The notes under the pieces are model-generated. The model was not told the DNA's origin. It did no database searches and was given only the letters and a program-made list of their open reading frames with translations. A stretch of 64,000 bases of DNA from Punctularia strigosozonata HHB-11173 SS5 (Eukaryota > Basidiomycota > Agaricomycetes > Corticiales > Punctulariaceae), in contig NW_006767435.1 of NCBI RefSeq assembly GCF_000264995.1, positions 989,523 to 1,053,522 on the forward strand, read 5' to 3'. Each line of letters opens with the position of its first letter. Position 1 is the first letter of the stretch. Shown here piece by piece: positions 46,928 through 59,329 of this stretch. Made by a program: the position numbers and the translations under genes.

Positions 46928-49074
46928 ATGAGCGCCAACGCCAAACCTACGCCCTGTACACGTTATCGACGAACCATGTCGTTGTCACCGGATGATATGG
47001 ATTTTCTACGACAACAACGCGACCGTTACCGAGTCATGGCCGGACAACTACGAGGGAGCTATGCCGAGGCTCAGACGCGCATCGACGAACTGGAGACGGC
47101 GAACACCGATATGGAAAGGCGACACCAGGCCGATTTGAAACGAATCCAAGAGCTCGAGGAGCTGTGCAACGGCCTGCGCACGCAAGTTGAAAGCGCGAAC
47201 GATGGGCAAGGGGATAGGACTAGCGCTACGGCCGCGGCAGAGGATGTGGAGATAGTCGGGCAGACCCCTAGGCAAGGTGGAGGAACGGCTGAAGAACGGA
47301 TATCGGAATCGCGGAGAACGGAAAAGAGACCCGAGCGGGTGTTAGCACCTCAAAGGGGTGGCAGAGGATCAAGACAGACCGGCAATTCGTCTGTGCGGGG
47401 ACGAGACAGCAGCGTGTCGAGCAGGGCTCCGAAACGGTTCGTCGTTCCTGAGGTCGTGATAATCCAGGTAATGACACGGCTACTCCCTTTCAGCACGGAA
47501 ATGGGGTTGACCGGTGTTTCTGCGCAGAGGCGTCCTACCGTGGCCTCAGACAAGACGACGAATGGCGATCGCCCCGTCATGTCGACGCTCGACAATAACG
47601 CTCGTGTATCTCGCGTTCTACCAGCTCTCGATAAATGCGCTCAGAGTCCGCAGAAAGATGCAGCAGGGCCGTCGAGCCTGGTGAGGGAACGAATAGGTTT
47701 CTCGAACGACATACAGGGTATGCTAAATCGATGGCAGCTTCGCAAAACAGTCCGGAGTTCGGCCACGGACTCGGACACCGCGGGCGATGTCATCGATCTC
47801 ATGAGCGATCTGAGCGACGAGGAGGACCAGGAAGAGGAAGTGTCAACTCCCAAGTCTGAGAAAGAAGGAGATACTGCAGTGAGTTGTTTATGATCTACCT
47901 GTGGCGAGTTGTCCACTGAAGATTGTATACTAGGCGGATGAACATAAGTCCAAGTCTAAGAAAGTGGGCGATTTCTACGTAAGTGGTTGCTGTATGCCAA
48001 CGTCGCGCTAGTCCGCTGAGCATCGTATGCTAGGTGGAGAAATCTACTCCAGCGGCGCGTAACAAGCGAGCTGCCGACGCTGATTCGCCTAACGGGGCCG
48101 CTCTGCCTCCTCGAGAGCCCAAACGGCCGAGGCAGAGTAGCCCAAGACCGACCAGGCATGTCGCCACGAGTTCACCAAACTCTCCCAGGCCCCCGGTAAG
48201 CCTCGTGTCCATCTGGCCGACAAGAGTTTTGCTCATTCAGGACGTAATAGGTTCCCGAGTATACCATGGACGTCAGCAATATCGCGGAATTCAAGGTCTG
48301 TCTTGACCTGCTGCGAAACTGCGTCGGACGAGGACTCATGGATGCGCTGCAGTTTCAACGAGCGCTCTTGCACCTGACGTACAAGGGGAATCCGCAGGCG
48401 ATGATTAACAAGCTGTCGGATGGCCAGATGGTGCTGGCCGTCCAGCCCACGATGAACCCCTTCGTTCCGGCGCGCCCGGGCGCGGGTGGTATGTTGTGGT
48501 CGAACAGGCCGCAGATCATGGAGCATCAGCAGTGGAAGGTGGTCGTTAAATGCGAAAAGGCGACGCCACAGACGTGGGAGTACCGGGGAGACTACCGGGT
48601 GTCGCGCGGCGAGGCCGTTAGCCCGGAGGTGTTCATGAGCCAGCCGTTGTCGGTGAGTGCTCACGCCAAGGCGTTTTTGGTATGTGTCGATTCTGAGCCT
48701 CGGCTGCCCGGTTGTAGGTTCGCAACGAATGGGGCAAGACGATCGCGCATTCGACTACGCCGGGCAAGTGTTACACTACCATGCGCATCAGGATCGCGGA
48801 TCGGAAGAAACAGGGTGAGCGAGTCGTCGTCGTCGTCGTCGTACGGACGACGTCGCTAATGTGAGCGGCAGAGAACAACGGCGAGGATGTGACCATCGGC
48901 GAAGCCATTCACGCGATTAGGTCCGGAGAGGAGGTGAGTCGGTTTACCTCGGCACAGTATATTGCGAACTCATGTTATGGGCAGGAGCTCGGGACCATCA
49001 ACCTGGAGTTCGTCGGGTACGATGTGCCTTTCGTAGAGAAGATCAGGAAGAGAGCCGAAGCAAGCATTGCCTGA
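46928..49074 (+). CDS. Coiled-coil protein with DUF6697-like C-terminal domain
   Basis: Seven exons (46928-47878, 47936-47980, 48034-48195, 48251-48652, 48718-48814, 48872-48933, 48985-49074) give 602 residues. After a short basic start, residues 22-85 form a coiled coil (LRQQRDRYRVMAGQLRGSYA then heptads to ELEELCNGL). A long disordered, Ser/Arg/Asp-rich region follows, with an acidic patch (DLMSDLSDEEDQEEE) and a basic KRPRQ motif. The C-terminal 240 residues fold-like region has TWEYRGDYRVSRGEAVSPE and VRNEWGKTIA, resembling the Agaricomycete DUF6697. The ATAG acceptor at 48250 is required to avoid a stop. The NLS-like and acidic patches suggest a nuclear protein. The molecular role is unknown. 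Confidence 0.7.
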
Positions 49075-49282
49075 GCTGCGCCACTCGGTCGGAACCAGAA
49101 ACCCGTGCGGTCGTGAACAAGCTTTCTCTTGTTTGTGATCTGTATGCTTGGCTGTACCATCAAATCGCACGCGGGGCGCGTCTCGCGGGCTTGTTTGTAT
49201 ATTTTTGTTGCTTTCTTTGCCTTGAGTGTACAACAATCATCACGTTTTTGTCCTTGCTATCGCTACATCATGGTTCTCGTTC

Positions 49283-50034
49283 TCAAGCACGGAAGTTTCC
49301 CGGTACGATCTCAATCCAATAACTGTTGTACGGTCAGTCCAACGGCCCGCGAAGAGAGAAAGAGAGTACGCTGTTGGCGGAGACTCACCCGTCGGGGTCC
49401 AAGATGAAGGCGATGTTCTTCATGCTCCCGTCGGTGAGGCGCTTCTTGAAGGGCACGCCGAGCTGCTCGAACCGCGCGCAGGCTTTCTCGATGTCGGGCA
49501 CGGTGATGGCGATGTGGCCGAAGCCGCGGCCGGGGTCGCTATTGCCGGAGGAGTAGCCCTGGAAGTTGGGGTCCGACTCCGTGCCGTGGTTGTGGGTCAG
49601 TTCGAGGACGCCTACATAAGGGGATGGGTCGTCAGGAGCGGAACAAACACGGATGGGGTGAGTAGAGTACCTTCACGGGTGAAGCGCGCTTTGGCCTTCT
49701 CGTCCGCGGTCTGCGCGCCGTCCGAGTGGTCGAAGGCGAGGAAGTAGAGCGTGAAGGTCTCCATCTTGAGCTCCGAGATCTGCTCCATACCGAGGACCTT
49801 TTAGGGTGAGAGATTAGATTAGATCTCGGGGCAGAGCACTCGGAATGAGGAGGGGTACCGCTCCGGGCGCGCACCTTCGTGTAGAAGTCGAGTGACGCCT
49901 TCGGATCCTTCACGCGGATCATGGTGTGGTTGAACTGCGCGTGGGGATGGTTTTTCGATTACTTTGGGATCCCGAAGTCCGTAGAATAATCCTGGGCTTG
50001 CCTTGAAGCCGGCGGTCTCTGGATCCCTAGCCAT
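49283..50034 (-). CDS. GLO1: Lactoylglutathione lyase (glyoxalase I)
   Basis: Five minus-strand exons (50034-50002, 49934-49875, 49797-49671, 49611-49389, 49322-49283) give 160 residues, a single-domain enzyme like the human and bacterial forms. The metal ligands are visible: His14 in [11 protein letters not shown], Glu77 in LELTHNHG, His106 in GFGHIAI, and Glu152 in [20 protein letters not shown] and [19 protein letters not shown] are also typical. The enzyme converts the hemithioacetal of methylglyoxal and glutathione to lactoylglutathione in the cytosol. The first intron begins GCAAGC instead of GT; only that junction joins AGFK to FNHT in frame. His14 suggests a zinc-type first ligand (Gln or His). 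Confidence 0.92.
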
Positions 50035-50943
50035 GGCGATTATGTTGGAGACGATAGAGGGATGAGGAGGATGTGAATGCGAGTGAGTGAGAGCCGGACG
50101 CGCATGGTGCGCAGATCGTATTTATACGATCGATGACGATGAGGTCGACGTGAGCTGCCGGAGGCGAGGGAAGCCGAAACCCACAGCGATACGCGCGGTG
50201 GTTGTGGCGTGGGAATATGGGCCCGGATTACCGTGCAATCGTGGTCGGGAAGTCGACGCCTCTTGTAGAGTATTGCTGATCTTGACGAGGTTCCAGCAGC
50301 TGCATCGGTCCCAGGGTATCCGCCAAATAACCTGTATACGGCAGTCAGAAGCCGATGCTTGCGCCTATTCTGTTCGGATATCGCTGTGATTGCAAAGGAC
50401 GGTCTCTCTTGAGCAGAGGTTCGAATACGGAGCGGCATCGCCGAAGTGTATTGCGATTGATATACGGGCAAGTGAAACAGACTTGACCGAGCAGGTTCTC
50501 CCGGCGAAGGCGGAGGAGCTGGTCATGCGGTGTTCAACTATTTATGGCCGTCCGGTCCGTGAAAGGCGGTCATATCGAAAGTATTCGGTACTCGAAATTT
50601 CCTGTACGTCGGTGCCAGACTCGAGTGGATGCAGAGAACGAGTGGCGTTACACAATGCCGAGCTGAAGCTGAAGCTTTGTTGTTTGGGTTTGCAGCGAGG
50701 CAGCAGGAAGAGACGCGACGCGTGCAGGTCCTGGTCATGCGGGCATACGCGTTGATTCTCGCGGAGTTTCAAAGCGCGTTTACTCGGGTCATGTGCGGCT
50801 CTGACGCGTTGCGTTGACCGACGCTCGTTGACCGGTTCCTTATCATCAGCCCACGGCCCACTCCGTCTCATTACATCGCCCCTTGCCATCCCTCCGCCAA
50901 ACTCCGCCTCGCGCCCTCCTCGAGTTCTACTCCTCCTCGACGC
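50035..50943. other. Divergent promoter region between GLO1 and the 759-residue gene
   Basis: No gene was seen. Frames in both directions around 50390-51117 have no motifs. A C/T-rich stretch precedes the ATG at 50944. Confidence 0.45.
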
Positions 50944-53426
50944 ATGGCTCAAACATACACCGAACGCTGGCCACCCCGCGCATCCGCCGTCGCACTGCAA
51001 TTTTTCCATCCTCCCGCGGCCACGCCGATCGTCACGGCATCCTCTGATCGCTGTGACTCGCAACCGCGCAGTCCGACCCGACTGGGACTGTACGACCTCC
51101 TGAACCACGACGACCACCCGGCGCCCTCGACATGGCGCACCACCAAGCTCGCCTCCGCCTACTCCAGACCGCTCGCGCGTCTCTCCCTCTCGAGCGACGA
51201 CGCCCCGCCTCTCACCTCAGACACCTTCTCCGAATACTCTGAAGACCCGCACTCGCGTAGCTCCCACTTCGGCGCCGAAACGGACCCCGAGGATGATGGA
51301 TTCGACGTCGACATCGTCACCGCATCGGACGACGACGAGCCTTTCGAATCGCGACACGTTTCGTACGCCATCTCCGACGAGCGCGGGCGGTGGAACGAGC
51401 CGGTGCCCAAACGCGTCGCCCCGGCCGCGATACCCATCGCCGACATCCGGGCCCGGTTCCCCTCGTCGTCCCCCGAGTCATCGTGCACGCCGATGACGGC
51501 GCGATCCGAGCGGTCGGATTACTACTCGAGCACCTTTGGGGATGGAGAAGAAGGGGAAGAAGAGAACAGCAACGGGCGATCGGCGTCGCCGCTGCCACCG
51601 TCGTCCCCCATGTCCGTGTCTGCATCCGGGCTGGACGACGAACAGGACATCGAGCTCGAGATGTTGCCCGGATCGGACGATGGCAAGCCCCGGGAGCTGG
51701 AGGAGGCAAGTCCGTTTTTGATGTTTGGCCGTGTTTGGGAACTCTGCGTTTGTGACACTCGATGTAGGAACACATGCCTCCTTCTTCTCAGGTTGAAGCT
51801 CTACACGAGCCCGCGCAACCTTTGAAAGATTCGTCGTCATCGGCGCCCCATTCAGCAGAAGACGATACCGCGCCGAGTTCATCTCCCGCAGATCGCAGTC
51901 CATCAGGCCACCTCTCGCAGCAGATGCACCTAACCGATGAACCTTGCGAACAACAAGCCAGCGTTCTCCTATCTGCACAGAACGTCGAAACTCCTGAGCC
52001 GATCGCAGACTTGCCGCTATCAGCCGGCTCGTCGCAACCCAATCTCGAATCGGCTACCCAAACCTCCTCACTCGAGTCGCCCCTGGACTTGGCATCAATC
52101 CCGGAACCCTCTCTCGCACCCGGGTCTGAACAACGCTCTACATCGCCGATGGTGCCAGAACTCGCGCATACCGCGGAAGAAGAAGTCACCCCTGAATCGA
52201 TAATGGCGTTGGAACCCTCGCCCGACACCGTGGATGTCAGTCCTGACCTCGACCTCCTCATTGTGCCCGTATGCTCTCCCGAATCGGAGGATGTTGATCT
52301 GGATCTCCCGTCATTGCCGCTTTCGCCTTTATCCTCTCCACCCGCCTCCCGCGCGTCCAGCCCGGAACCGCTACCGCTATGTCAAGAGTCGCTACCAAAA
52401 CCGGAGGACGTGCTGACGGAGTCGGCGAGTGCAATTCCGGAATCGGACGACGCCGTAATGGCTGTCGTTGCAGCCGCCACAAAGAAAGTAGACGCGAAGG
52501 ACGAACTGGAGCTGGAGGAAGAGACGGTCATGAAGTCGAAACAAAAGTCGAAGGCGCGGAGAAGGGCGCTGGCTGATGCGAGCGATGCGCGCCCGAGGAA
52601 GAAGAAGCGGGTCAGTGTTGAAAACGAAGAGGACCTGGGCGAAGGAACGTCGAAGAGGAAACCGAAGGCGAAACCGAGGGCCAAGTCTCGGGATACGGAA
52701 GCCGCGCGTCCACGACCGAAAACCAAGAAGGAGACCCGGAAACGCAGGCCGACGCCGAGATCGAGCTCGTCGCCTTCGCCCGAAATGGTTTCCGAAGATG
52801 ACGTCGCTTCGTCTTCGTCGCGCGCGAGCTCGGCTGGTCCTGCACCGTCAAAACGGGCCCGACCGGCGGCGTGCGCGGAATATGCGGAGTACCGCGGGAT
52901 GCTGATCGAGGCGTTTGCGACGTCGCGCGCGTCGGCGCTGTCGGCGGCGGTGCTGTACAAGATCGTGATGAGCACCCGGCCGGCGTTGAGCTCGCAGAAG
53001 AGCAAAAAGGTGCGTGCGCTTCGCGCGCGATTTTGCGCTGTGACATTCGATGCTCATTGATTTATATATATAGGAATGGCTGGAGTATTTGACGCTGGTG
53101 ATGGAAGACGGCGCGCGGACGTGCGGCGTGTTTGGGCGCGTGGATAGCAGTAATACGGTGCGGTTATTATTATTATTATCTATTTTTCGCCTACCTGTTG
53201 GGAAAGGCGTGCTGACGTGACATGCCGTGCGTAGGACGATTCGGATCGGATACTGGACGCGCGGTGGTTCTACTGTCCCGAAAACGACGAGGACCAGGAT
53301 CGGGCGGCGCTGATCAAGAGCATGAACCCGCGCGCGGAGAAGCGGAGCGAGACGAAGAAGTATAAGCAGTATTACTGGCGTCCGCTGGATAAGATAAGCA
53401 GGTGGGACTCGGAGGACGCGATCTGA
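50944..53426 (+). CDS. Large disordered, probably nuclear protein with a conserved C-terminus
   Basis: Four exons (50944-51705, 51768-53009, 53074-53157, 53235-53426) give 759 residues. The first 600 are Ser/Pro/Asp/Glu-rich and disordered, then comes a Lys/Arg block (SKARRRALADASDARPRKKK and later KPKAKPRAKSR). From about 630 the protein is structured: AACAEYAEYRGMLIEAFATS, ALYKIVMSTRPAL, EWLEYLTLVMEDGARTCGVF, then RWFYCPENDDEDQDRAALI and YKQYYWRPLDKISRWD. This last part looks like a winged-helix-type fold conserved in mushroom fungi. I recognise the pattern but not a named family. The first intron uses GC (GAG then GCAAGT at 51706), the consensus for GC..AG introns; the only nearby GT breaks the frame. 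A nuclear, chromatin-linked role is inferred from the basic blocks. Confidence 0.7.
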
Positions 53427-54117
53427 TGCATGGTGGTTTGTTTCTGGATACTCCGCGCTCTGCGTAACTTATCTTTCGTTTTTATGTTGTTGCTCGATCT
53501 CCGTTGTTGCTCCTTCTGTCGATGCCTTGAATTCTGCGCTGCGCCTACGTTCTCACGGGCCCCCGAGCTTGTTGTCATGTCTTTCAAGTTCCTGCTCAGT
53601 GTTTGTATGTCTTGCTATATTTCGTCGAAGACGATCTCTGTCCATCGCGACCGTGGCCCGATCTTTCGTTGTCTTAGAGACAGAAATTGGTACACCGCGG
53701 CGGAGTAAGCGCCGGCCGAATCGCCGGTGCTCGGATAAGCGCTCAAGATCTGGGATTCACAAAGCGGCGTAAGCGATGCAGATCCCGCAGTTTACTCCGG
53801 TGGCCGATCGTGTATTCCGCACAGCCGCGCGTGTCTTACCGGCGTGTCATGCATAGCGGATAGAGCAAGTCCGTAGCCCGATGGTCCACGTATAGACGGC
53901 GCAGACCAGTGCGGTGGGATCCGGCAGATGACAATGGCGTAGGGGTAAGGCGGGGGCCGGACTCGGAAACTCCACAAGAAAAACGTTTCCGCAGCCGTTC
54001 GGCACAGCATTACCACTTGTTCCTCTTATATCTCTGGCGCACCCTACTTCCCTTCGCTCGTTGCTCCTCCTCTTACTCCCTCACTCTCTTCTCCATCTAT
54101 AATACAAATCCGTACTC
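53427..54117. other. Intergenic, leader of the protease gene
   Basis: No gene was seen. A pyrimidine-rich leader (CTTCCCTTCGCTCGTTGC and on) precedes the ATG at 54118. Confidence 0.45.
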
Positions 54118-56070
54118 ATGAAGCGCGGTATATTGTCTGCCTCGGCGATATTGGCCTTGTCGGCGTATGCCAACGCGACGCCTTCGCCCAATTCAAGACC
54201 AGAACCGATCCATGTGCCCTTGCGCAGGCGTGCGGGACGCATGAGCCTGGAGAAGCTGCGCGCCCACGCGGACTTTGTCAGAGCGAAGTACAATTACCCG
54301 ACGATCAATCCGAGCAGCAGGAGAAAGCGAGGGAACACCGCCGGGATCTCCATCATCGATCAGGTGCGCATCTCGCTCCTTTTTCCTCTTTCGTCGTCGT
54401 CGTAAGCACGAACGTTCATAGTGAATCATTTATACAGGACACGGACTCGTCGTACATCGGCGAGGTCAACGTGGGCACGCCGACGCAGACGTTCAAGGTC
54501 GTCCTCGACACGGGCTCGTCCGACTTCTGGCTCGCCTCCAGTTCGTGCACGCAGTGTCCCTCCGGCATCCCGGAGTACGACTCGTCTTCGTCTTCGTCGT
54601 TCAGCGCCGCGAGCTCGTCCTCGTCCGACTCGGTCGACATCCCGTATGGCTCGGGCGAGGTCGCCGGGTCGCTTGCGACCGAGACGGTCGAGATGGGCGG
54701 GTTCGAGGTCAGCGGGCAGACGTTTTTGCTCGTGGACGAGATGACGTCCGGACTCCTGGACGGCGACGTGTCCGGGATCATGGGTCTCGCGTTCGAGAGC
54801 ATCGCCGCGACGGAGGCGACGCCGTTCTGGCAGACGCTCGTCAACAACGACCAGCTGACCAATCCGGAGATGTCGTTCTGGCTCGAGAGGGTCCTCGGCA
54901 CCTCCGACACGGACGAGGAGCAGTTCGGCGGGATCTTTACGCTCGGTGGGACGAACACGTCGTTGTACTCGGGCGACATCGAGTTCATCGATTATCCGAG
55001 CGGCGTGACGGAGTCGTACTGGCTCCTCGAGACGAGCAGTGAGTGGGCTTCGCCGTGGCCGCTGTTTATTTCACTCACGGGGTTTCCCCATCTCTTTAGA
55101 GATCACTGTCGGCGGCTCGTCCATTTCTATCCAGACCGGCTCCAACGCGCTCGCGGCCATCGACACCGGCACGACGCTCATCGGTGGTCCCACCAACGAC
55201 GTTGCGAACTTTTGGGCAGCCGTCGACGGCTCGCAAGCTCTCACAGGCAACAACGCCGGGTTCTATGCGTTCCGTGAGTAAAGACATTTGCCCTCCAACC
55301 GTCTTTTTCCCCGCATGGCGTGCTGAATATATGCGCGCGATTAGCGTGCTCGGCGACGATCAACGCTACGTTTGCGTTCGGCGGCAAGGATTGGGCGATT
55401 AATCCGACAGACATGAACGTTCAAGAGCTCTCGAGCTCGCTGTGTCTCGGCGCCGTGTTCGACCTCAGCCAGGGCAGCAACGTTGGAGGGAGCGGTACGC
55501 CCGCATGGGTCGTCGGCGATACCTTCCTCGTGAGTGGTGCATATCACTACACTCTATATGGATAGCTGACGCATATATGTGCAGAAAAACGTGTACTCGG
55601 TGTTCCGCAGCAGCCCCGCCGCGATCGGATTCGCGGAGTTGTCGACGACGGCGGGTGGATCGGGCACTTCGACCGGTGAGCTCTCAATCATCAGTTCGGG
55701 TCGGGGCGAGTTTGTGTATGGGAACGGATTGGGTGACGCGAACCGCGTTGGGTCTTCGTTTTCGCAGGAAACTCGGCTTCCGCGTCTGCTTCGGCAACGG
55801 GAAAGACGACTAGCGCCCACGGCGTCGGCACGCTGTCGACCGTTATTGCGTCGGGCACGGCGACCGCGAGCAGTCCGTATCCGCCTTCCCGCGTTAATCC
55901 GTCCTGTCAAAATACGATGTGCTGACGAACTTCTTCATAACGTAGGCACGGACTCGAGCTCGTCGTCTTCGTCGAGCAGCAGCAGCGCGGCGGTGAAGGC
56001 GAAGGTCGACGGCGCGTTATCGACGGGTTTGGTGGTGTCCGCGCTCGTAGTGCTCGCCTTCGGTTGGTGA
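54118..56070 (+). CDS. Aspartic protease (pepsin family A1), likely GPI-anchored
   Basis: Seven exons (54118-54363, 54438-55038, 55100-55273, 55345-55529, 55585-55675, 55768-55872, 55946-56070) give 508 residues. A signal peptide (1-21) is followed by a propeptide ending at a Kex2-like site RRKR (68-71). The catalytic motifs are DTGSSDFW (Asp106) and DTGTTLIGG (Asp304), with the flap Tyr in DIPYGSGEVAGS. GDTFLKNVYSVF closes the catalytic domain. A Ser/Thr/Ala-rich linker with a long Ser run then leads to a hydrophobic end (STGLVVSALVVLAFGW), the pattern of a GPI signal. The enzyme would act at the cell surface or wall in protein digestion or wall remodelling. The intron at 55873 uses GTCCGT, the only donor nearby that keeps the Ser-rich tail in frame. 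Confidence 0.85.
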
Positions 56071-57246
56071 TGAATCGATATGATACCCCCCACCACCATC
56101 ACCACCATCGGAACGCGGAGAGGAACCAGGTTAACATAAGGCGCGATTTGCATAATCACAGAAATGACACTCCGCACACTCCCCTGATCACTCACTGTCA
56201 TCAACCCGGACTCCGAACGCATTTGTATACGACTCTTTGACCTGACCTGCCTTGTTCCATGTACTCTACTTCTTATGTATGGATAGAATAATCGCGGAAC
56301 AAATAAACCATCGCGTAACATCATCTACGATCATGCATGAACATCAAATTCGAATCAAATTACGAGTCGTCGCATGCCAGATATGTACATTATTGTGCAA
56401 GACTCGGATGTTTTCCTCTCCAGCGGCTCCAGACCTTGGATGCAGCAAGTGATGAAATGAGGCGTACTCTTCCAGACGATGTAGGAGCAAACCGCACGAT
56501 ACATCGTGTTGACAGCGTGCCGAAATGGGCGCGGTATATATCCTGTCGCGCACCCGGGAATTTTGATAGCTCGATTGCACTACTGCTGGACAAGAATCAT
56601 TTTATTGTGTTGGTGGTGCGGCGCGCAGGGAATATGTTGAACAACAGGCTTCAAGGTCGTGTTCGTACGAGATTCGAGGCCGTCAGCAGAAACTATGCCC
56701 ATGCGTGTAGGCTATCTTGGCTGTCGTGTCCGTTCGAAACCACTGCGTCTGCGAGGTGTCGATGAGGCCCCTCGCATACCTGGGGCGCCTTGTGTAGGCG
56801 GTGTGTGTTGGGGTGTTATGGACCCCCTCCTCTCTTCTTCGTCCCTTCCCCTAATCTCAGCGAGCGCCATAAAACCCTCAAAACACCTGTGGGGAAAAAT
56901 TGCGAGGGAAAGCGTCTGCCCGATTCGCCCTTCCTTCTCCTTCTATCCGTCGTCGCGTCTTCGGTCCTCGTTACGATATAGAGGATTGGTACTATAAACC
57001 GTGTGCTTCGACGAAGGCGATAAAGAGGGAGGTCACCGCCCCCATCACCGCCGCCGACGGCATGCCGGACGTCGATGACAGTTCCCACGCCCATAATAGC
57101 GCGCCAGACCAACACTTAACCTCCATCGCGAACGATGAAGATGCCAGCGTACCAACACCGGCGGTCTGTCCCCCCTCACTGCGCGGATCATCTCCTGAAC
57201 CCCATCCCAGCTACATATTGCAGCTGATTTCTGCTCCTCCTCTGCA
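56071..57246. other. Intergenic, promoter side of membrane protein 1
   Basis: No supportable gene. A GACGATATA-like stretch and TATAGAGG near 56976 may be promoter elements. Confidence 0.4.
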
Positions 57247-59329
57247 ATGCCCATATATAATGTCACCGGTGCGTGACCGGGAGACATAGTTCGTGAGTAG
57301 ACTGACCATACTTATGTGCCACAGTGGACGATATTTCTCCTCTGCTCATCTATAGCGATGGACAATGGGTGGACACGAACACGGGGGATGCTGCTTATAC
57401 GGAGTACTATAACTTCACATTCCATGCAACCCAGGTTGAGAACGCCGCGGTGACCTTCCAGTTCTTCGGTACGGCAATATACGTCGTAGGAGCCAAAAGG
57501 GAGAATCATGTACGTCTCCAGTGTGAGTTGATTCCACTGGCTCACTTGTGTTTCTTACTCGGGCAGGACGATTATACGATTACATTGGACGGCATCTCTT
57601 CCGTTCATGACGGTTTCGCCACGAATCCTCCGCTATTCCAGCAAACCCTTTTCAGTGAGACTGGGCTAGAAAATACATTGCATACGATTATGATCAACGA
57701 TACCTCCACACGGACAGACAGACCCTTCCTGGACATAGATTATGTCATATTCACGACGGGGGATGAATCGACGAGGTCTGTGTTCAGGCTGGTCATTTAT
57801 TCATTGTTATTGAACGGTCAACAGTACTACTCTTGTGAATACTACCTTTGACGACGGTCTCGCGCAATATTCAAGTGGATGGGACTCTTCGCCTGACGAC
57901 TTCTTATCGTCCTATTACAACCAAACGATGCAGTAAGCGCATCAAATTTATATATTATGTGAGCATAGCTGACATCCTTCAAGTCGCACCAACACCCCCA
58001 ACGCGTCGGCAACTTTCATGTTCATAGGTTCAGCTATTGCAGTGTACGGCTCCAAGGATATGAACCACGGCACATTTGCGGCTAGTGTCGATGGCGCCGC
58101 TCCAATCCCGCTGAATGGTGTCGCATCGACATTCAGAAATCAGACCCTTCTGGTATGTCCACTGTCACGAACGATACGCTGCGGCTCTACTGTCCACGCT
58201 CTGCACTCTGCTCACACTCGCGCTTAAACGGGAAACTGCAGTATTACACCTCTGGGCTCTCCAATGACACCCACTACATCACACTCACCAACTTGGGACT
58301 GGACACTGCCGTGTTCTTCGACCTCGACTTTTTCCTCGTCTCGCAGTATGTTCCGGCCTCGAGCCCATCCCCAACGCCGGGGTCTGGTAACTCCCACGTG
58401 AGGTCTGTTTCTCCCCGTATTTTACGCTCTTTGCTTCGCACCAGCCTCTCAGTGTTATTAGTGCACGTATTTACTCTACACCTCCCACAGAACACATACG
58501 AACGTCGCCCCCATAGCTGCTGGGGCATCTGTCGGTGGCGTTGCGCTCATCGTTAGCACCCTCGGCGTCTTTTTCTGGCTTCGACATCGCAAACGACGGC
58601 GCATGGCCGACGGTGTGCAAGAGGAAGAGAATAAGATTGTCCCGTTCCGGGACGGTATTCGCGCCGGCGGCACGTCGCAGGAGGCAGTGAGCAGCTCTAG
58701 CAGGCGCGTGGCGGGAAGTGCGCCGACTGCGACAGGATCTTCCGTCTTGTCACCGTCGCTCACAGGCGTTCCGCTCTCGATCAATCGCCCTGATACCCTG
58801 GTTCTCAGCGACGCAGCTGCTCTCGGCACGTCGACCGCATCCACGTCGACGGCGCGCGGGAGTGGGCGGCGAAGGAGAAAGAGGACGCGCGCAAGATCGT
58901 CGAGAGACGCGCTGGGGTCGAACTCAAGCCCGTTTGCGGTAGGCGATAATCGCGAACCCAGAGTGCCGCATCATCCGGACAATGCGTCCGAGACCAGAGC
59001 GCTGGATCATGGTGTGGCGTCGGACGAGGTGGCGGGCGGGCCACGTCGGTGGTAAGTGACTCAGTCCATCTTCTGGCCTTTTGCTGTCGCTATTGAAGGC
59101 TCAATTGATGCGACATTTCTGTGTTTTGCTCTGGTTTTACAGGGGATCAGAGACCGCATCTAGCACGTACGACATGCCGCCACCAGAGTACGGCCAGGTG
59201 TTTCCCCCACGTGTCGAGTCGGGTCGGCTTGAATCTTCAACCGCGATCATCGCTACTGACTCAACCCACTCTGTCGCGCGGGATGCTCCGACGTCAAGGC
59301 CGAGGCCATTGCCTGTCCCACCTCCGTGA
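57247..59329 (+). CDS. Single-pass membrane protein with MPIYNVT-type ectodomain, copy 1
   Basis: Eight exons (57247-57268, 57325-57509, 57567-57775, 57825-57932, 57984-58152, 58242-58397, 58492-59051, 59143-59329) give 531 residues. The protein starts MPIYNVTVDDISPLLIYSDG without a signal peptide. Two beta-sandwich-like units follow: FQFFGTAIYVVGAKRENH with LFSETGLENTLHTIMI, then ATFMFIGSAIAVYGSKD with GLSNDTHYITLTN. One membrane helix comes next (ASVGGVALIVSTLGVFFWL), then a stop-transfer RHRKRRR and a cytoplasmic Ser/Arg-rich tail. The tail contains PPPEYGQVFPP, a PPxY motif that can bind WW domains such as those of Rsp5-type ubiquitin ligases. The family is common in mushroom fungi; I know no function for it. 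Several N-glycosylation sequons lie in the ectodomain. Confidence 0.85.
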
